Counted from the stretch's first letter, positions 51,943-62,460 are shown. The stretch is 64,000 nucleotides of DNA from Spelaeicoccus albus (GCF_013409065.1 NZ_JACBZP010000001.1:3048518-3112517); one strand, 5' to 3'. A program made the numbers and translations. The notes: generated by a model not told the origin, from the letters alone.

Positions 51943-52738
51943 TCGTGTCCTCGCTCGTCGACAATCCGGCGATCAGTTCCCCGGCTACGGAGGCCATGGC
52001 CGCCACGCCGTCCGCCCCCAGGCTCCGCACCAACGCCGATCCTACTATGACGCCGTCCGCAAACGACGCGACCTCACGCGCCTGCTCGGCCGTCGACACG
52101 CCCAGGCCGACGCACACGCGCTCGGCGCCGGCCGCCTTCGTATCGGCGACGAGGCGTTTGGCCTCACTGTCGACTGTGGCGCGCGTGCCGGTCACGCCCA
52201 TCGTCGAGGCAGCGTACACGAATCCGCTTGCCGCCCGTGCCGTCAATGCCAGACGTTCGGGAGTGGAAGACGGCGCGACGAGAAAAATCCTGTCGAGATC
52301 GTGGTCCCGGCTGGCCGCCATCCACTCGCCGGCTTCCTCGGGTATCAAGTCGGGAGTGATGAGACCGGCGCCGCCGGCGGCCGCCAGGTCACGGGCGAAC
52401 GACTTCACGCCGTACCGCAGCACCGGGTTGTAATAGGTCATCACGACGGCTGCCGCCCCGGTGGCGGCAACTGCTTCGACGACGCGCAGCACGTCGCTGG
52501 TGCGCACCCCGCCGGCAAGCGCTTGTTCGGCGGCGTGCTGGATCACCGGCCCGTCCATGCCGGGATCGGAATACGGCAGGCCGATCTCGACGATGTCGGC
52601 ACCGGCCCGAGCCAGCGCCACGGCCGCCTCGATCGAGGTGTCGACGTCGGGGAAACCGGCGGGAAGATAGCCGATGAGGGCTGCGTCGCGCCCGGCGGCC
52701 CGGGCAGCGTCGATGGCTTCGGCGGTGCGGATGCTCAT
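51932..52738 (-). CDS. trpA: Tryptophan synthase alpha subunit
   Basis: A 268-residue TIM-barrel enzyme that splits indole-3-glycerol phosphate into indole and glyceraldehyde 3-phosphate. The catalytic glutamate is in [12 protein letters not shown] and the aspartate in [12 protein letters not shown]; the phosphate site is [23 protein letters not shown]. The ATG at 52738 overlaps the trpB stop (ATGA). The longer frame upstream is inside trpB. Confidence 0.97.
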   Translation of the reverse strand: MSIRTAEAIDAARAAGRDAALIGYLPAGFPDVDTSIEAAVALARAGADIVEIGLPYSDPGMDGPVIQHAAEQALAGGVRTSDVLRVVEAVAATGAAAVVMTYYNPVLRYGVKSFARDLAAAGGAGLITPDLIPEEAGEWMAASRDHDLDRIFLVAPSSTPERLALTARAASGFVYAASTMGVTGTRATVDSEAKRLVADTKAAGAERVCVGLGVSTAEQAREVASFADGVIVGSALVRSLGADGVAAMASVAGELIAGLSTSEDTSAH

Positions 52739-53961
52739 GCTCCCTCTCCCGGCTCGTCGTCCAACAGATCGAACCAGCGGGCGGCAGTCTCGACGTCCTT
52801 GTCGCCGCGGCCCGACAGGCTGACCAGGATGACGGCGCCGGGGCCCAGCTCCCGGCCGATGTCGAGCGCGCCGGCCAAGGCGTGCGCCGATTCGATGGCC
52901 GGGATGATCCCCTCGGTGCGGCACAGCCGCTCGAACGCGTTCATGGCATGGTCGTCGTCCACCGGCCGGTATTCCACTCGGCCGATCGACGACAGGTAGG
53001 CGTGCTCGGGCCCGACCGACGGGTAGTCGAGTCCTGCCGACACCGAATACGATTCCTTCGTCTGCCCGTCGTCGTCCTGCATGATGAACGACCGGGTGCC
53101 GTGCAGGACGCCGGGCGAGCCGCCGCTGATGGTGGCCGAGTGTTTGCCGGACGCAATGCCCTTGCCGCCGGCTTCAAAGCCGAAGAGTTTGACGCCGGCG
53201 TCCGGAATAAACGCGTGAAAGATGCCCATGGCGTTCGAACCGCCGCCCACGCAGGCGCACACGGCGTCCGGAAGCGCACCGGTCAGCTCGGTGACCTGCT
53301 CGCGCGCTTCCTCGCCGATGATCTTTTGGAAGTCGCGCACCATCACCGGGAACGGGTGCGGGCCCGTGACCGTGCCGATCAGGTAGTGCGTGGTGGAGAC
53401 CGAGGCGACCCAATCGCGGAATGCCTCGTTGATGGCGTCCTTCAAGGTTTGCGAGCCGGCGGTCACGGGCACGACCTCGGCGCCCAGCAGCCGCATTCGG
53501 GCCACGTTGAGCGCTTGCCGGCGGGTGTCTTCGGCGCCCATGTAGATGGTGCAGTCGAGGCCGAGCAGCGCCGCCGCCGTGGCGGTGGCGACGCCGTGCT
53601 GGCCGGCGCCGGTCTCGGCGATCACGCGGGTCTTGCCCATCCGCTTGACCAGCAGCGCTTGGGCGAGCACGTTGTTGATCTTGTGCGAGCCGGTGTGGTT
53701 GAGGTCCTCGCGCTTCAAAATGATGCGCGCTCCCCCGGCGGCCTCGGCGAACCGCGGCACTTCCGTGATGATGCTGGGCCGGCCCGTGTAGGTCTCGTGC
53801 AGTTTTTTCAGCTCGGCGTGGAATTCCGGGTCGACCGACGCCTTTTCGTACGCCGTCTCGATTTCGTCGAGCGCCGCAACGAACGCTTCGGGCACGAACC
53901 GGCCGCCGTACTCGCCAAAGTACGGCCCGTCGTGCGGCGGGTAGTGGATCTTCTCGGTCAT
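52735..53961 (-). CDS. trpB: Tryptophan synthase beta subunit
   Basis: A 408-residue PLP enzyme that condenses indole and serine to tryptophan. The PLP lysine is in GSHKINN (about residue 95), the phosphate loop is GGGSNAMG (about 240), and EDLNHTG and GRGDKD are typical. It is in the TrpB1 class that pairs with TrpA. It overlaps trpA at one end and trpC at the other by four bases (ATGA). Confidence 0.98.
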   Translation of the reverse strand: MTEKIHYPPHDGPYFGEYGGRFVPEAFVAALDEIETAYEKASVDPEFHAELKKLHETYTGRPSIITEVPRFAEAAGGARIILKREDLNHTGSHKINNVLAQALLVKRMGKTRVIAETGAGQHGVATATAAALLGLDCTIYMGAEDTRRQALNVARMRLLGAEVVPVTAGSQTLKDAINEAFRDWVASVSTTHYLIGTVTGPHPFPVMVRDFQKIIGEEAREQVTELTGALPDAVCACVGGGSNAMGIFHAFIPDAGVKLFGFEAGGKGIASGKHSATISGGSPGVLHGTRSFIMQDDDGQTKESYSVSAGLDYPSVGPEHAYLSSIGRVEYRPVDDDHAMNAFERLCRTEGIIPAIESAHALAGALDIGRELGPGAVILVSLSGRGDKDVETAARWFDLLDDEPGEGA

Positions 53962-54827
53962 CGGTTTCCAGTCTTGTGCACGGATGAGAATTCGGCGACC
54001 GCGGCCCGAGGGGCGCCCCCGGTGACGAGGGCCTCGCCGACCAGCACGGCATCCGCCCCGGCCGCGGCGAACCGCTGGACGTCGGCCACTCCGGTGATGC
54101 CGGATTCCGCCACCGTGATGCAGCCGGCCGGCAGGGACGACGCGAGAGCGTCGAACATGCCCGGATCCACGTGTAAGGTCTTCAAATTGCGGTTGTTCAC
54201 ACCGATCACGCGGGCGCCTGCGCTGACGGCTCGAGCGATTTCCTCCGGAGTGTGGGTTTCGACGAGCGCCGTCATGCCCAGCGACGTGGCGAGTTCGAGC
54301 ATGCCGCGGAGCTCGGCATCGTCCAACGCAGCCACGATGAGCAACACGATGTCGGCGCCGTGGGCGCGTGACTCGAGGATCTGATAGTCCGTGACCATGA
54401 AGTCTTTACGCAGCAGCGGGATGTCGACGGCGCGGCGGACCGCGTCGAAGTCGGCAAGGCTTCCGGAAAAGCGGCGTTCCTCGGTCAGCACGCTGACGGC
54501 GGCGGCGCCGCCGGCCCGGTAATGCCCGGCCAGCTCGGCCGGGTCGGCGATTGCCGCCAAGTCGCCCTTGGACGGAGATTTCCGTTTCACTTCGGCGATC
54601 ACGCGTATCCGGTCGGTGGCCGTCAGCGCCGCGTGCGCGTCCAACGCCGGCGGCACGTCGGCGATACGCCGGCTCAGCTCCGCCTCGGTCGTGCGGCTGC
54701 GGCGGACTGCCAGATCGTCGCGGACGCCGTCGATGATTTCGCTCAGCACGCCGGCCGACTCGGCTGCGCTGCGCCGTCCCGCGCTTTGCTCGGCGGACGT
54801 CTCAGTGTTGCCTGGTGCGATGACCAC
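53958..54827 (-). CDS. trpC: Indole-3-glycerol phosphate synthase
   Basis: A TIM-barrel enzyme (289 residues from the chosen start) that makes indole-3-glycerol phosphate. [16 protein letters not shown] holds the catalytic lysine and substrate-binding segment; [34 protein letters not shown] and AESGI follow in order. The start is uncertain: TTG at 54845, GTG at 54827 (preceded by GGAG at short spacing) and GTG at 54749 are all possible; I chose 54827, which overlaps the preceding small gene by 26 bases. The extra N-terminal residues before the VLSEIIDGV start are not conserved in the family. Confidence 0.94.
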   Translation of the reverse strand: MVIAPGNTETSAEQSAGRRSAAESAGVLSEIIDGVRDDLAVRRSRTTEAELSRRIADVPPALDAHAALTATDRIRVIAEVKRKSPSKGDLAAIADPAELAGHYRAGGAAAVSVLTEERRFSGSLADFDAVRRAVDIPLLRKDFMVTDYQILESRAHGADIVLLIVAALDDAELRGMLELATSLGMTALVETHTPEEIARAVSAGARVIGVNNRNLKTLHVDPGMFDALASSLPAGCITVAESGITGVADVQRFAAAGADAVLVGEALVTGGAPRAAVAEFSSVHKTGNR

Positions 54828-55074
54828 CAACTCCAAAGCCGGCAAGTTTCAAGATCAGCCCGGCGATGAGGCCGATCAGGATGATGACTACTCCGATGCC
54901 GGCCAACAGCACGAACTGCGAGTTCAAGAAAAACGCGACGGCCAGCACTATGAACCCGACGAGCATCGTGAACACCGTCGTCCACCCGGCGACGGTATTG
55001 CCGTGCCCCGGGTCGAGTCGCGCGGCCTCCCTGGGATCGATGGGCTGCGAGGTGTCGGCGGTGCTGTCACTCAT
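54802..55074 (-). CDS. HGxxPAAW-type small membrane protein
   Basis: A 90-residue protein with two transmembrane helices (about 32-51 and 55-75) and the N-terminal motif [11 protein letters not shown] that names the actinobacterial HGxxPAAW group. It has no known function but is regularly found between the Trp-associated membrane protein and trpC. AAGGAG precedes the ATG. It lies 55 bp after the Trp-associated membrane protein gene and overlaps the trpC start. Confidence 0.88.
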   Translation of the reverse strand: MSDSTADTSQPIDPREAARLDPGHGNTVAGWTTVFTMLVGFIVLAVAFFLNSQFVLLAGIGVVIILIGLIAGLILKLAGFGVGGHRTRQH

Positions 55075-55129
55075 GGTTCTCCTTCTTCGGCCAGTCTCCT
55101 GACAATTATCGCATGTCCGGGCAGCGGGT

Positions 55130-55798
55130 TCAGGACGGGTCGTCGCCGCGTGTCAGTGCGTCCCACGTCGTCGACGGGTCGAGCTGGTCGTCGTCGGCGC
55201 CGGACTCCGTGCCGGACTCCGTGCCGGACTCTTGGCCAAACTCCTGGCCGATCTTCGGACCGCCGCGTGCATCGCCGACCGGGTCGTGCGCGCCCGCGCG
55301 TTCAAAACGCGTGCCGCCCGACGTCCAGCGCCGTCCGGCCACGAGGACTGCCGCGCAGGCCAGCACGACGAACGCGGCAAGGACGATGCCAACGACCGGC
55401 CAGGCCGTCAGCTGCGCGTGCTCGCCCGATTCGGCGAGGCCGGTCGTGTCCCGGACCTGGGCGGACGCCGCAGTCCCGGGCCGGGCCGCGACAGCCGCCG
55501 CAGTGGCGATCCACGCGCCGGACAGCACGATCATGATCGACGTGATGATGATGCGGGCGACGGTCCGCGCGATCGACAACGCCAGCGCGGCGGCGGCCAG
55601 CGCCGCGGCAACCGCCGGCAGCACCGCGGTGGCCTGCGTACCCGTCACGGCGACGGCGGACGTCGCGCCGACCGGTGAGGAGGCCTCGGCGGTCAGCCAG
55701 GTGCGCCCGGACACGACGAACAAGGCGCCTGCCAGCAGCAGGAGCGCGGCGACGGCGACTGCCTTTTGCCGTCCCGGTGTCATGCGGGTTCCCGTCAT
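55130..55798 (-). CDS. Trp biosynthesis-associated membrane protein
   Basis: A 222-residue protein with four hydrophobic helices in the first 165 residues (first helix VAVAALLLLAGALFVVSG, then WLTAE). A charged C-terminal tail has the tandem repeat SGTESGTESG. It matches the TIGR02234 type found between trpE and trpC in actinobacteria (Rv1610 in M. tuberculosis). Function not established; transport or membrane attachment of the Trp enzymes has been guessed. The ATG at 55798 overlaps the trpE stop (ATGA); a second ATG lies five codons further. Confidence 0.9.
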   Translation of the reverse strand: MTGTRMTPGRQKAVAVAALLLLAGALFVVSGRTWLTAEASSPVGATSAVAVTGTQATAVLPAVAAALAAAALALSIARTVARIIITSIMIVLSGAWIATAAAVAARPGTAASAQVRDTTGLAESGEHAQLTAWPVVGIVLAAFVVLACAAVLVAGRRWTSGGTRFERAGAHDPVGDARGGPKIGQEFGQESGTESGTESGADDDQLDPSTTWDALTRGDDPS

Positions 55799-57315
55799 GG
55801 CGTGCGCAACGTTTCCGCAACGGCAATCGCGCGTAGCACTGCGGCCGCCTTGTTCTCGGATTCGGCGACCTCGGATTCCGGCACCGAATCGGCGACGATG
55901 CCGCCGCCGGCCGACACGTGCGCCGTGCCGCCCTTCAAATACGCTGTCCTGATGGCGATGGCCATGTCCATATCTCCGGTGAAGTCCAAATATCCGACGA
56001 CTCCGCCGTAAATACCGCGCGCGGCCGGTTCGAGCCGGTCGATCAGCCTCAGCGCGCGTGGTTTGGGCGCCCCCGAGAGAGTGCCGGCCGGGAACGCCGC
56101 GGCAAGAACGTCGAAAGCGCTGCGGCCGTCGTCCAGCCGGCCCACGACGGTGGAGACCAGGTGCATGATGTGGCTGTAGCGTTCGATCTCCATGAACTCG
56201 ACGACTTCCACGGTGCCCGGCACGCACACCTTCGACAGGTCGTTGCGCGACAAGTCGACAAGCATCAGATGCTCGGATCGTTCCTTGGCATCGGCAAGCA
56301 GTTCGACGCCCAGCTCGTGATCGGCCTCCGGCGTTTCGCCGCGCGGCCTCGATCCGGCGATCGGGTGCGTGATGGCTTCGCTGCCGGTGACCTTGACGAG
56401 CGCTTCGGGAGACGACCCGACGATCTGGTACGGCGTGCCGTCCGGCTCGGCCATCGACAGCAAGTACATGTACGGACTCGGATTGGACCCGCGCAGGATC
56501 CGGTACACGTCGAGCGGGTCGGCGGCGCAGCCGATGTCGAAGCGCTGCCCCAGGACCACCTGGAACACCTCGCCGTCGACGATCGCCTGTTTGCCGTGCT
56601 CGATGGCGGCAATGTAATCGGCGTGCGGCGTCCGGTTGTCCGCCGACGCCGTGGCCGTCACGTCGGCGACCGCGACTGTCGGAGCGGCCGGCACCGTCAC
56701 GGCGGCCGTCATGGAGTCCAGACGCAAGACCGCGTCGCGGTAGGCCTCGTCCACGCGCAGGTCGGTATTGTCCATGTTGATGGCGTTCGCGACGAGCATG
56801 ACAGTGCCTTCGAGGTGGTCGAAGACCGCCAATTCGGAGGCAAGCATCAGCCCGATCTCGGGCACGCCCAGTTCGTCGGCCGGCCCGGAGCCCAGAGTTT
56901 CCCAGCGCCGGACGGCGTCCCAGCCGAAAAAGCCGACGAGGCCGGACGTGAGCGGCGGCAGTCCTTCCAGCCGCGGAGTGGCCAGCGCGTCGATTGTCGC
57001 GCGCGCCACCTCGATCGGGTCGCCTTCGACCGGCAAACCCTCCGGCACGCGGCCGATCCAGTGGGCGCGGGAGTCCTTTTCGGTCAGCGTGGCAACCGAT
57101 CCGGCGCCGATGAACGAATACCGTGCCCAATTGCCGCCGCCGGACGATTCCAGCAGGAAAGTTCCGGGGCGACCGCCGCCGAGTTTCCGGTAGAGCCCCA
57201 CGGGGGTTTCGGCGTCGGCAATGAGCCGCCTGGTCACCGGAATAACGCGGTGGGTGGCGGCGAGTCCGCGGAAGTCCTCGGCCGTCAGGCTCTCCCCGCC
57301 CAGTTCGCGGGTCAT
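55795..57315 (-). CDS. trpE: Anthranilate synthase component I
   Basis: A 506-residue chorismate-using enzyme, first step of tryptophan synthesis. Typical parts are LLESSGGGNWARYSFIG (the LLES feedback-binding motif), SNPSPYMYLL, GSSPEALVKV, PIAGSRPRG, SRNDLSKVC and the C-terminal GGGIVADSVPESE. The LLES motif suggests feedback inhibition by tryptophan. The ATG at 57315 overlaps the hisI stop (ATGA). The glutamine amidotransferase partner (trpG) is not in the window. Confidence 0.97.
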   Translation of the reverse strand: MTRELGGESLTAEDFRGLAATHRVIPVTRRLIADAETPVGLYRKLGGGRPGTFLLESSGGGNWARYSFIGAGSVATLTEKDSRAHWIGRVPEGLPVEGDPIEVARATIDALATPRLEGLPPLTSGLVGFFGWDAVRRWETLGSGPADELGVPEIGLMLASELAVFDHLEGTVMLVANAINMDNTDLRVDEAYRDAVLRLDSMTAAVTVPAAPTVAVADVTATASADNRTPHADYIAAIEHGKQAIVDGEVFQVVLGQRFDIGCAADPLDVYRILRGSNPSPYMYLLSMAEPDGTPYQIVGSSPEALVKVTGSEAITHPIAGSRPRGETPEADHELGVELLADAKERSEHLMLVDLSRNDLSKVCVPGTVEVVEFMEIERYSHIMHLVSTVVGRLDDGRSAFDVLAAAFPAGTLSGAPKPRALRLIDRLEPAARGIYGGVVGYLDFTGDMDMAIAIRTAYLKGGTAHVSAGGGIVADSVPESEVAESENKAAAVLRAIAVAETLRTP

Positions 57316-57680
57316 GGGCGGGACCCCGTGACGACGTCCAGCGACCGGCCGTCGAAACACGACCGGGTTCCCGTGTGGCAGGCCGGTCCGACCTGGTCCA
57401 CGGTGATCAGCAGCGCATCGCCGTCGCAATCGAGGGCTGCGGATTTGACCCACTGCACGTTGCCGGAGGTATCGCCCTTGCGCCAGTACTCGCGACGCGA
57501 GCGCGAGTAGAACGTCACGCGGCCGCCGGTCAGCGTCCGGTGCAGTGCGACGTCGTCCATCCAGCCGAGCATGAGCACCTCGCCGGTGTCGTGCTGTTGA
57601 ATGATGGCCGCCACCAGACCGTTCGCGTCGCGTTTGAGCCGGGCGGCGAGGCCCTCGTCGAGAGTCGGTGCAGAAGTCAC
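57312..57680 (-). CDS. hisI: Phosphoribosyl-AMP cyclohydrolase
   Basis: A 122-residue enzyme for the third step of histidine synthesis. Metal-binding cysteines are in LDCDGDALL and PACHTGTRSCF, and the YSRSRREYWRKGDTSGN stretch is diagnostic. It is the HisI-only form; the HisE function is encoded separately at 63321. The GTG at 57680 has GGAGG just upstream. It begins the leftward hisI-trpE-trp run. Confidence 0.97.
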   Translation of the reverse strand: MTSAPTLDEGLAARLKRDANGLVAAIIQQHDTGEVLMLGWMDDVALHRTLTGGRVTFYSRSRREYWRKGDTSGNVQWVKSAALDCDGDALLITVDQVGPACHTGTRSCFDGRSLDVVTGSRP

Positions 57681-57768
57681 CCCTCCATCATCCCAGGTCG
57701 GCGGCGAGCCGTGGAAATCGAGGTCCGGGCGGGAAGGTCAAAGACCGCGGCGTGTGACACCATGAACT

Positions 57769-58452
57769 ATGTCCGATACACCGCAGCCATTGTTGTCGGC
57801 CGAGACGGGGCGGGCCGATCTGGCCGACGCCCTGGAAGCGGCCGGCCCGGAAGCTCCCACGCTGTGCGAAGGATGGCGCGCGGCCGATCTGGCCACGCAT
57901 CTGTGGGTCCGCGAAGCCCGTCCCGATCTGCCGCTGGGGCGATTGGCCGGCCGGGTGATCGCCCCCTTGAAAAGTCGCAGTTCGCGGGTGCACCGGGACT
58001 TGCTGACGGCCGCGCGGACAACTGCCGGTTTCACGGCGCTGGTGGAACGGTTCCGAGCCGGCCCGCCGGCGATCAGCCTGGCGGCGATCCCGCGCGTCGG
58101 CCGGGCGGCGGACTTGATGGAGTTCTTCATCCACTTGCTCGACGTGAGCAAGGCCGGCGAGACCGATACCACGCCCCCGCTGTCGGGCAGCTACTCCGAG
58201 GCGATCTGGTCGCAGCTGACCGGGTTGGGGGCGCTGCTGTATTTCCGTTCCTCCCCGGTCGGGGTGATCCTGCGGCGTCCGGACGGCGTGCGGAAGGCCG
58301 TCAAGCGCGGTGCCGGCGGGAGCGTCATCGTCACGGGAACCGTCACCGAGCTGACGCTGATGGCCTCCGGGCGGCCGGCCGATGTCACGGTGGACGGCGA
58401 CGAGTCCGACGTCCGGGCGTTCCGCACGACCAAGCCGCGACTCGGCTCATAG
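57769..58452 (+). CDS. TIGR03085-family protein (mycothiol-dependent maleylpyruvate isomerase-like)
   Basis: A 227-residue actinobacterial protein of the DinB/maleylpyruvate isomerase fold. LCEGWRAADLATHLWVREARPD (about 32-53) contains the first metal-binding histidine, and EFFIHLLDVSKAG (about 117-129) the usual HxxDV site. Family members bind a metal and probably mycothiol; the reaction here is unknown. It is the only rightward gene in the his/trp block, lying between hisI and hisF, a position it often has in actinobacteria. Confidence 0.88.
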   Translation: MSDTPQPLLSAETGRADLADALEAAGPEAPTLCEGWRAADLATHLWVREARPDLPLGRLAGRVIAPLKSRSSRVHRDLLTAARTTAGFTALVERFRAGPPAISLAAIPRVGRAADLMEFFIHLLDVSKAGETDTTPPLSGSYSEAIWSQLTGLGALLYFRSSPVGVILRRPDGVRKAVKRGAGGSVIVTGTVTELTLMASGRPADVTVDGDESDVRAFRTTKPRLGS

Positions 58453-58473
58453 CCGGTTCAGCGGAAAGCCCCT

Positions 58474-59238
58474 TCAGCGCACCGGGAATCCATCGGCGGC
58501 CAGCGCGGCCTTCACCTGTCCTATCGTGACAAGGCCGAAGTGGAAGATGCTCGCGGCAAGGAGCGCATCGGCCCCGGCGCGCGCGGCCGGTACGAAGTGC
58601 TCGGCCGATCCGGCGCCGCCGCTGGCGATCAACGGCACCGAGACCGCTTGGCGGGCCGCGCCGATCAGTTCGAGGTCGAACCCGGATTTCGTGCCGTCCG
58701 CATCTATCGAATTGAGCAGCACTTCGCCCACCCCGAGGGCCTCGGCGCGAGCAATCCAGTCGATTGCGTCCACTCCGGTGCCGGTGCGTCCGCCGTGCGT
58801 CGTCACTTCGAAGCCGGACGGACAGCTGCCGGCGCGCCTGGCGTCGAGGGAGAGAACGAGCACTTGCGATCCGAACCGGGCCGCGATCTCGCCGATGAGT
58901 TCGGGCCGGGCCACGGCGGCCGTGTTGACGGAGACCTTGTCGGCGCCGGCGCGTAAGAGCGCATCGACGTCGGACACGGTGCGTACTCCCCCGCCGACGG
59001 TGAGCGGGATGAACACTTGTTCGGCGGTGCGGCGCACCACGTCATAGGTGGTCTCTCGGCCGGCGCTGGACGCCGTGACGTCGAGGAACGTGAGTTCGTC
59101 CGCGCCCAGCCGGTCGTAGTCGGCAGCGAGCTCGAGCGGGTCGCCGGCATCGCGCAGGCCGTCGAACCGCACGCCTTTCACGACGCGGCCGGCGTCCACG
59201 TCCAAGCACGGAATGACCCGTACCGCTGCAGCGCTCAC
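58474..59238 (-). CDS. hisF: Imidazole glycerol phosphate synthase, cyclase subunit
   Basis: A 254-residue TIM barrel that, with HisH, closes the imidazole ring. [20 protein letters not shown] with the catalytic D (CLDVD), [31 protein letters not shown] with the second catalytic D, and ASGGAG are all present. The GTG at 59238 overlaps the stop of the carboxyltransferase gene (GTGA), so hisF translation is coupled to it. hisH and hisA are not in the window. Confidence 0.97.
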   Translation of the reverse strand: MSAAAVRVIPCLDVDAGRVVKGVRFDGLRDAGDPLELAADYDRLGADELTFLDVTASSAGRETTYDVVRRTAEQVFIPLTVGGGVRTVSDVDALLRAGADKVSVNTAAVARPELIGEIAARFGSQVLVLSLDARRAGSCPSGFEVTTHGGRTGTGVDAIDWIARAEALGVGEVLLNSIDADGTKSGFDLELIGAARQAVSVPLIASGGAGSAEHFVPAARAGADALLAASIFHFGLVTIGQVKAALAADGFPVR

Positions 59239-60752
59239 TGCGCCGCGTCCCTCATACCGAGCGCACGGTACCGGCGCAGGCGCCCGGCGAATCGCTGCCG
59301 TTGCGGCTGGCGGAGCAGGGTGACTATTTCGTATTGCAGCATCGCGGCAAGCCGCCGGCAGAATTCGACGGGCTCCTCGGCGGCATCCGGACGTTCGGCC
59401 ACCACATGGTCGACGACGCCGTCCCGCAGCAGGTCCAGTGAGCGGACGCCCTGCGATTCGGCCATTTCCGCGGCCCGGTCGGTGTTGCGGTGCACAATGA
59501 CGCTTGCGCCCTCGGGCGGCAGCGGCGACAGCCACCCGTTTTGCGCGCACAGCACCCGGTCGGCCGGCACCATGGCCAGGGCGCCGCCTCCGGTGCCCTC
59601 GCCGATCAGCACCGACACGGTCGGCGATTCGAGCATGACCAAGTCCGTCATGGACCGCGCTATTTCGCCGGCCATTCCCCCTTCCTCGGCTTCCTGGCTG
59701 AGCGCGGCGCCCGGCGTGTCGATCACCGTGATGAGAGGAAGACCAAGCTCCCGCGACATCCGCATGCCGCGCCGGGCTTCCCGCAGCGCACCGGGCCCCA
59801 TCGGCGCGTACTTGGACTGGCCGCGCCGGTCCTGACCCAAGAACACGCACGGCGCGTCGCCGAATTTCGCAAGCGCCAGTACGAGCCCCGGGTCGTTCTC
59901 CCCCTCGCCCGTGCCGTTCAGCGGCAGCACGTTGGAGGCGCCGTAGCGGAGCAGGTCGCGCGCGCCCGGGCGATCGGGATTGCGCGAACGGGTGATCGAC
60001 TCCCAGGCCGGGACGTCGGGGATGTCCTCCTGAGCAGGTTCGGACACATCGGCCAGGGTGTCGCGCGGTGCCATCAGCACTGCCAGGGCCTTGTCGACGG
60101 TGTCGGCGATCTTTTCCGGCGGCAGCACCGCGTCGATGAGGCCGTGGCGGTACATGTTCTCGCCGGTCTGGACGCCCTCCGGGAACGGCCGGGAGTACAG
60201 GGCCTCGTACACGCGCGGACCGAGGAATCCGATCAGCGCGCCCGGCTCGGCCACCGTCACGTGCCCGAGCGACCCCCAGGACGCCAGAACGCCGCCCGTG
60301 GTCGGATGGCGCAGGTACACCAGGATGGGGTGGCCGGCGGCACGGTGCTCGGCGAGCGCCGCCGAGATCTTCACCATCGACAAGAACGCCAGCGTGCCCT
60401 CTTGCATGCGGGTGCCGCCGGACGCCGGGCCGGCAAGAAGCGGCAGTCCCTCGGCGGTTGCTCGTTCGATCGCCTGCACCAGCCGTTCGGCCGACGCGCT
60501 GCCGATCGACCCGGCAAGGAACCGGAATTCGCACGCCAACAGCACGACGCGACGTCCACGCACCAGGCCCTCGCCGGTGATCACGGACTCGTCGACGCCG
60601 GATTTCTCCCGGGCGGCCTCGAGCTCGGCCGCATAGGCCGCGCCGTCGGCGACCGCCGGTTCAAGCGGCGGCGCGTCCCAGGAGCGGAAGGTGCCGGGGT
60701 CGACGACGGCGTCGACGAGTTCGCGCGCGCTCAGCCGGTGTTTCTTCGCCAT
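59235..60752 (-). CDS. Acyl-CoA carboxylase carboxyltransferase (fused beta-alpha, AccD type)
   Basis: A 505-residue protein that joins the AccD (beta) and AccA (alpha) halves. The first half (about 60-235) has [32 protein letters not shown] and [18 protein letters not shown]. The second (about 270-490) has [16 protein letters not shown] and [12 protein letters not shown], which form the CoA-binding oxyanion sites. The N-terminal zinc finger of E. coli AccD is missing, as in actinobacterial AccD3-type proteins. It transfers CO2 from biotin to an acyl-CoA; the acyl chain and the biotin subunit partner are not seen here. It is 2 bp from the CaiB-type gene and overlaps hisF. Confidence 0.9.
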   Translation of the reverse strand: MAKKHRLSARELVDAVVDPGTFRSWDAPPLEPAVADGAAYAAELEAAREKSGVDESVITGEGLVRGRRVVLLACEFRFLAGSIGSASAERLVQAIERATAEGLPLLAGPASGGTRMQEGTLAFLSMVKISAALAEHRAAGHPILVYLRHPTTGGVLASWGSLGHVTVAEPGALIGFLGPRVYEALYSRPFPEGVQTGENMYRHGLIDAVLPPEKIADTVDKALAVLMAPRDTLADVSEPAQEDIPDVPAWESITRSRNPDRPGARDLLRYGASNVLPLNGTGEGENDPGLVLALAKFGDAPCVFLGQDRRGQSKYAPMGPGALREARRGMRMSRELGLPLITVIDTPGAALSQEAEEGGMAGEIARSMTDLVMLESPTVSVLIGEGTGGGALAMVPADRVLCAQNGWLSPLPPEGASVIVHRNTDRAAEMAESQGVRSLDLLRDGVVDHVVAERPDAAEEPVEFCRRLAAMLQYEIVTLLRQPQRQRFAGRLRRYRALGMRDAAQ

Positions 60753-60754
60753 GG

Positions 60755-61951
60755 CTACTCGTCCAGCCAGGCCATGATGTCGGCCTCGTTCTGCCCCAGA
60801 AGCGGCGGACTGTCGTGGTGCGCGCGGGTGGTCTCGCGCTCACTGCCGCCGTCGGCGTCGAAGAAACGCAAGGGCGACCCGGGGAGTTTGATATCGCCAA
60901 GAATCGGGTGGTCGACGTCGATCACGAGCCCCTGCGAGGCCACTTGGTCCCAGGCGTAGACCTCGTCGAGCTTTCGCACCTTGCCGGCCGGAATTCCCGC
61001 TTCGGCAAGGATGGCCAGCAGTTCTTCGCTTTCGTAGGCGGCAAACGCCGATTCGACGAGTTCGATGACCTCGTCGCGTCGGCGCACCCGTTCGGGGTTG
61101 GTCTGCATGCCGGGGGCGTCCGCGTCAAGGCCGAACCTGGCGCACAAGCGCCGCCACAGGCCGTCGGATCCGACCGAGATCTGAACGGCGCCGCCCTTGC
61201 AGTGGAAAAGTCCGTACGGGCTGATGGACGGGTGGTGGTTGCCGGCCGCGACCGGGACCTCGCCGGCGACCGTCGCGCGGGTGCCTTGGTACGCGTGGAC
61301 GCCGATGACCGCGGCCATCAGCGAGGTGCGCACGATCTGCCCCTTGCCGGTGCGTTCGCGCTGCAGCAGCGCGGCGAGGACGCCGAACGCCCCGTACATG
61401 CCGGACAGCAGGTCGGCGATCGGCACGCCGACCTTTTGCGGGTCGTCGGGGCCGGCACCGGTCATCGACATGAGGCCCGCTTCGCCTTGAGCGATCTGGT
61501 CGTAGCCGGCTCTGCCGCCCTCGGGCCCGTCGTGGCCGAAGCCGGTGATGGAGAGCACGACGAGTCGCGGGTTGATCTCCAGCAGCCGGGGCATCGAGAA
61601 GCCGAGGCGTTCGAGGACTCCGGTGCGGAAGTTCTCCAGCAGGACGTCGGCGCGTTCGATCATTTTGGTCAGGATCCGGGTGCCGGCATCGGATTTCAGA
61701 TCGAGCTCGATCGATTCCTTGTTCCGGTTGCATGACAAGAAGTACGTTGCTTGCGGGTCGTCGTCCGGGCCCACGAACGGCGGCCCCCAGTGCCTGGTGT
61801 CGTCGCCGCGGTCGGGGGTCTCGACTTTGATGACCCGGGCGCCCATGTCGCCCAGCATCATGCCGGCGTGCGGGCCGGCCAGGGCACGAGTCAGGTCGAC
61901 GACCGTGTACCCGGTCAGCGGGCCGACGTCTGTGTTCTCGGTGGTGTCCAT
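60755..61951 (-). CDS. CaiB/BaiF-family (class III) CoA-transferase
   Basis: A 398-residue class III CoA-transferase that moves CoA between carboxylic acids. DLTRALAGPHAGMMLGDMGARVIKVE at the N-terminus and the catalytic aspartate in GYDQIAQGEAGLMSMTG (D172) are typical. The substrate cannot be told from sequence. It forms a pair with the carboxyltransferase gene (2-bp gap), suggesting activation of an acid and its carboxylation. Forty-four bp separate it from the PH-domain gene upstream. Confidence 0.93.
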   Translation of the reverse strand: MDTTENTDVGPLTGYTVVDLTRALAGPHAGMMLGDMGARVIKVETPDRGDDTRHWGPPFVGPDDDPQATYFLSCNRNKESIELDLKSDAGTRILTKMIERADVLLENFRTGVLERLGFSMPRLLEINPRLVVLSITGFGHDGPEGGRAGYDQIAQGEAGLMSMTGAGPDDPQKVGVPIADLLSGMYGAFGVLAALLQRERTGKGQIVRTSLMAAVIGVHAYQGTRATVAGEVPVAAGNHHPSISPYGLFHCKGGAVQISVGSDGLWRRLCARFGLDADAPGMQTNPERVRRRDEVIELVESAFAAYESEELLAILAEAGIPAGKVRKLDEVYAWDQVASQGLVIDVDHPILGDIKLPGSPLRFFDADGGSERETTRAHHDSPPLLGQNEADIMAWLDE

Positions 61952-61995
61952 AGTTCCTCTTCGTTGTCGCCTTATCGATTACAAGTTACCCGGCG

Positions 61996-62451
61996 TCAAT
62001 CGGTCGGCGAATTGGCATCAACCAACAACGCCAGCCGCACGGCTTCGTTACTGCCGTGCCGCCCGTCGGACCGTTGGATGGCCATCACTGCCGTGGTCGT
62101 GCCGTCGGACAAGTCCAAAGTGACCCACGGGTCGCCGGATTGTTCGACGAGCCGGACCGCAATGATTTCGGCCCATTCGAGCTGTCGACGCGACAAGATG
62201 TTGCGCACGTAGAGCCCGCTCGTGCTCGGTACCGCTTTCACCATGCCCAGCATGCCGAGGAACACCGCGATCAGCGCGCCCAGCGCCACGAGCATGGCGG
62301 CGTCCCACCCGGTGTACCCGGTCACGTCGATGATGAAGAACATGACCGCCAGCGCCGTGAACGCCACGATGACGAGCACGGCGAACGTGAGCAGGACGAA
62401 ACGCGTGCGCCGCGGCGTGAACGGCGAGTAGTCGAGGGGTTCGGAGGGCAT
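61996..62451 (-). CDS. PH-domain membrane protein
   Basis: A 151-residue protein with two transmembrane helices (about 19-41 and 50-71) followed by a bacterial pleckstrin-homology-like domain (LYVRNILSRRQLEWAEI, PWVTLDLSDG). No known function. Such a gene regularly follows hisG in actinobacteria. The ATG at 62451 lies 9 bp after the hisG stop; co-transcription is likely. Confidence 0.85.
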   Translation of the reverse strand: MPSEPLDYSPFTPRRTRFVLLTFAVLVIVAFTALAVMFFIIDVTGYTGWDAAMLVALGALIAVFLGMLGMVKAVPSTSGLYVRNILSRRQLEWAEIIAVRLVEQSGDPWVTLDLSDGTTTAVMAIQRSDGRHGSNEAVRLALLVDANSPTD

Positions 62452-62460
62452 GTCGGCCGA

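Noticed and set aside
57312-57768. Trp attenuator or T-box before trpE
   Set aside because: trpE starts inside hisI (ATGA overlap), and no leader peptide with tryptophan codons or T-box motif was seen upstream of hisI.
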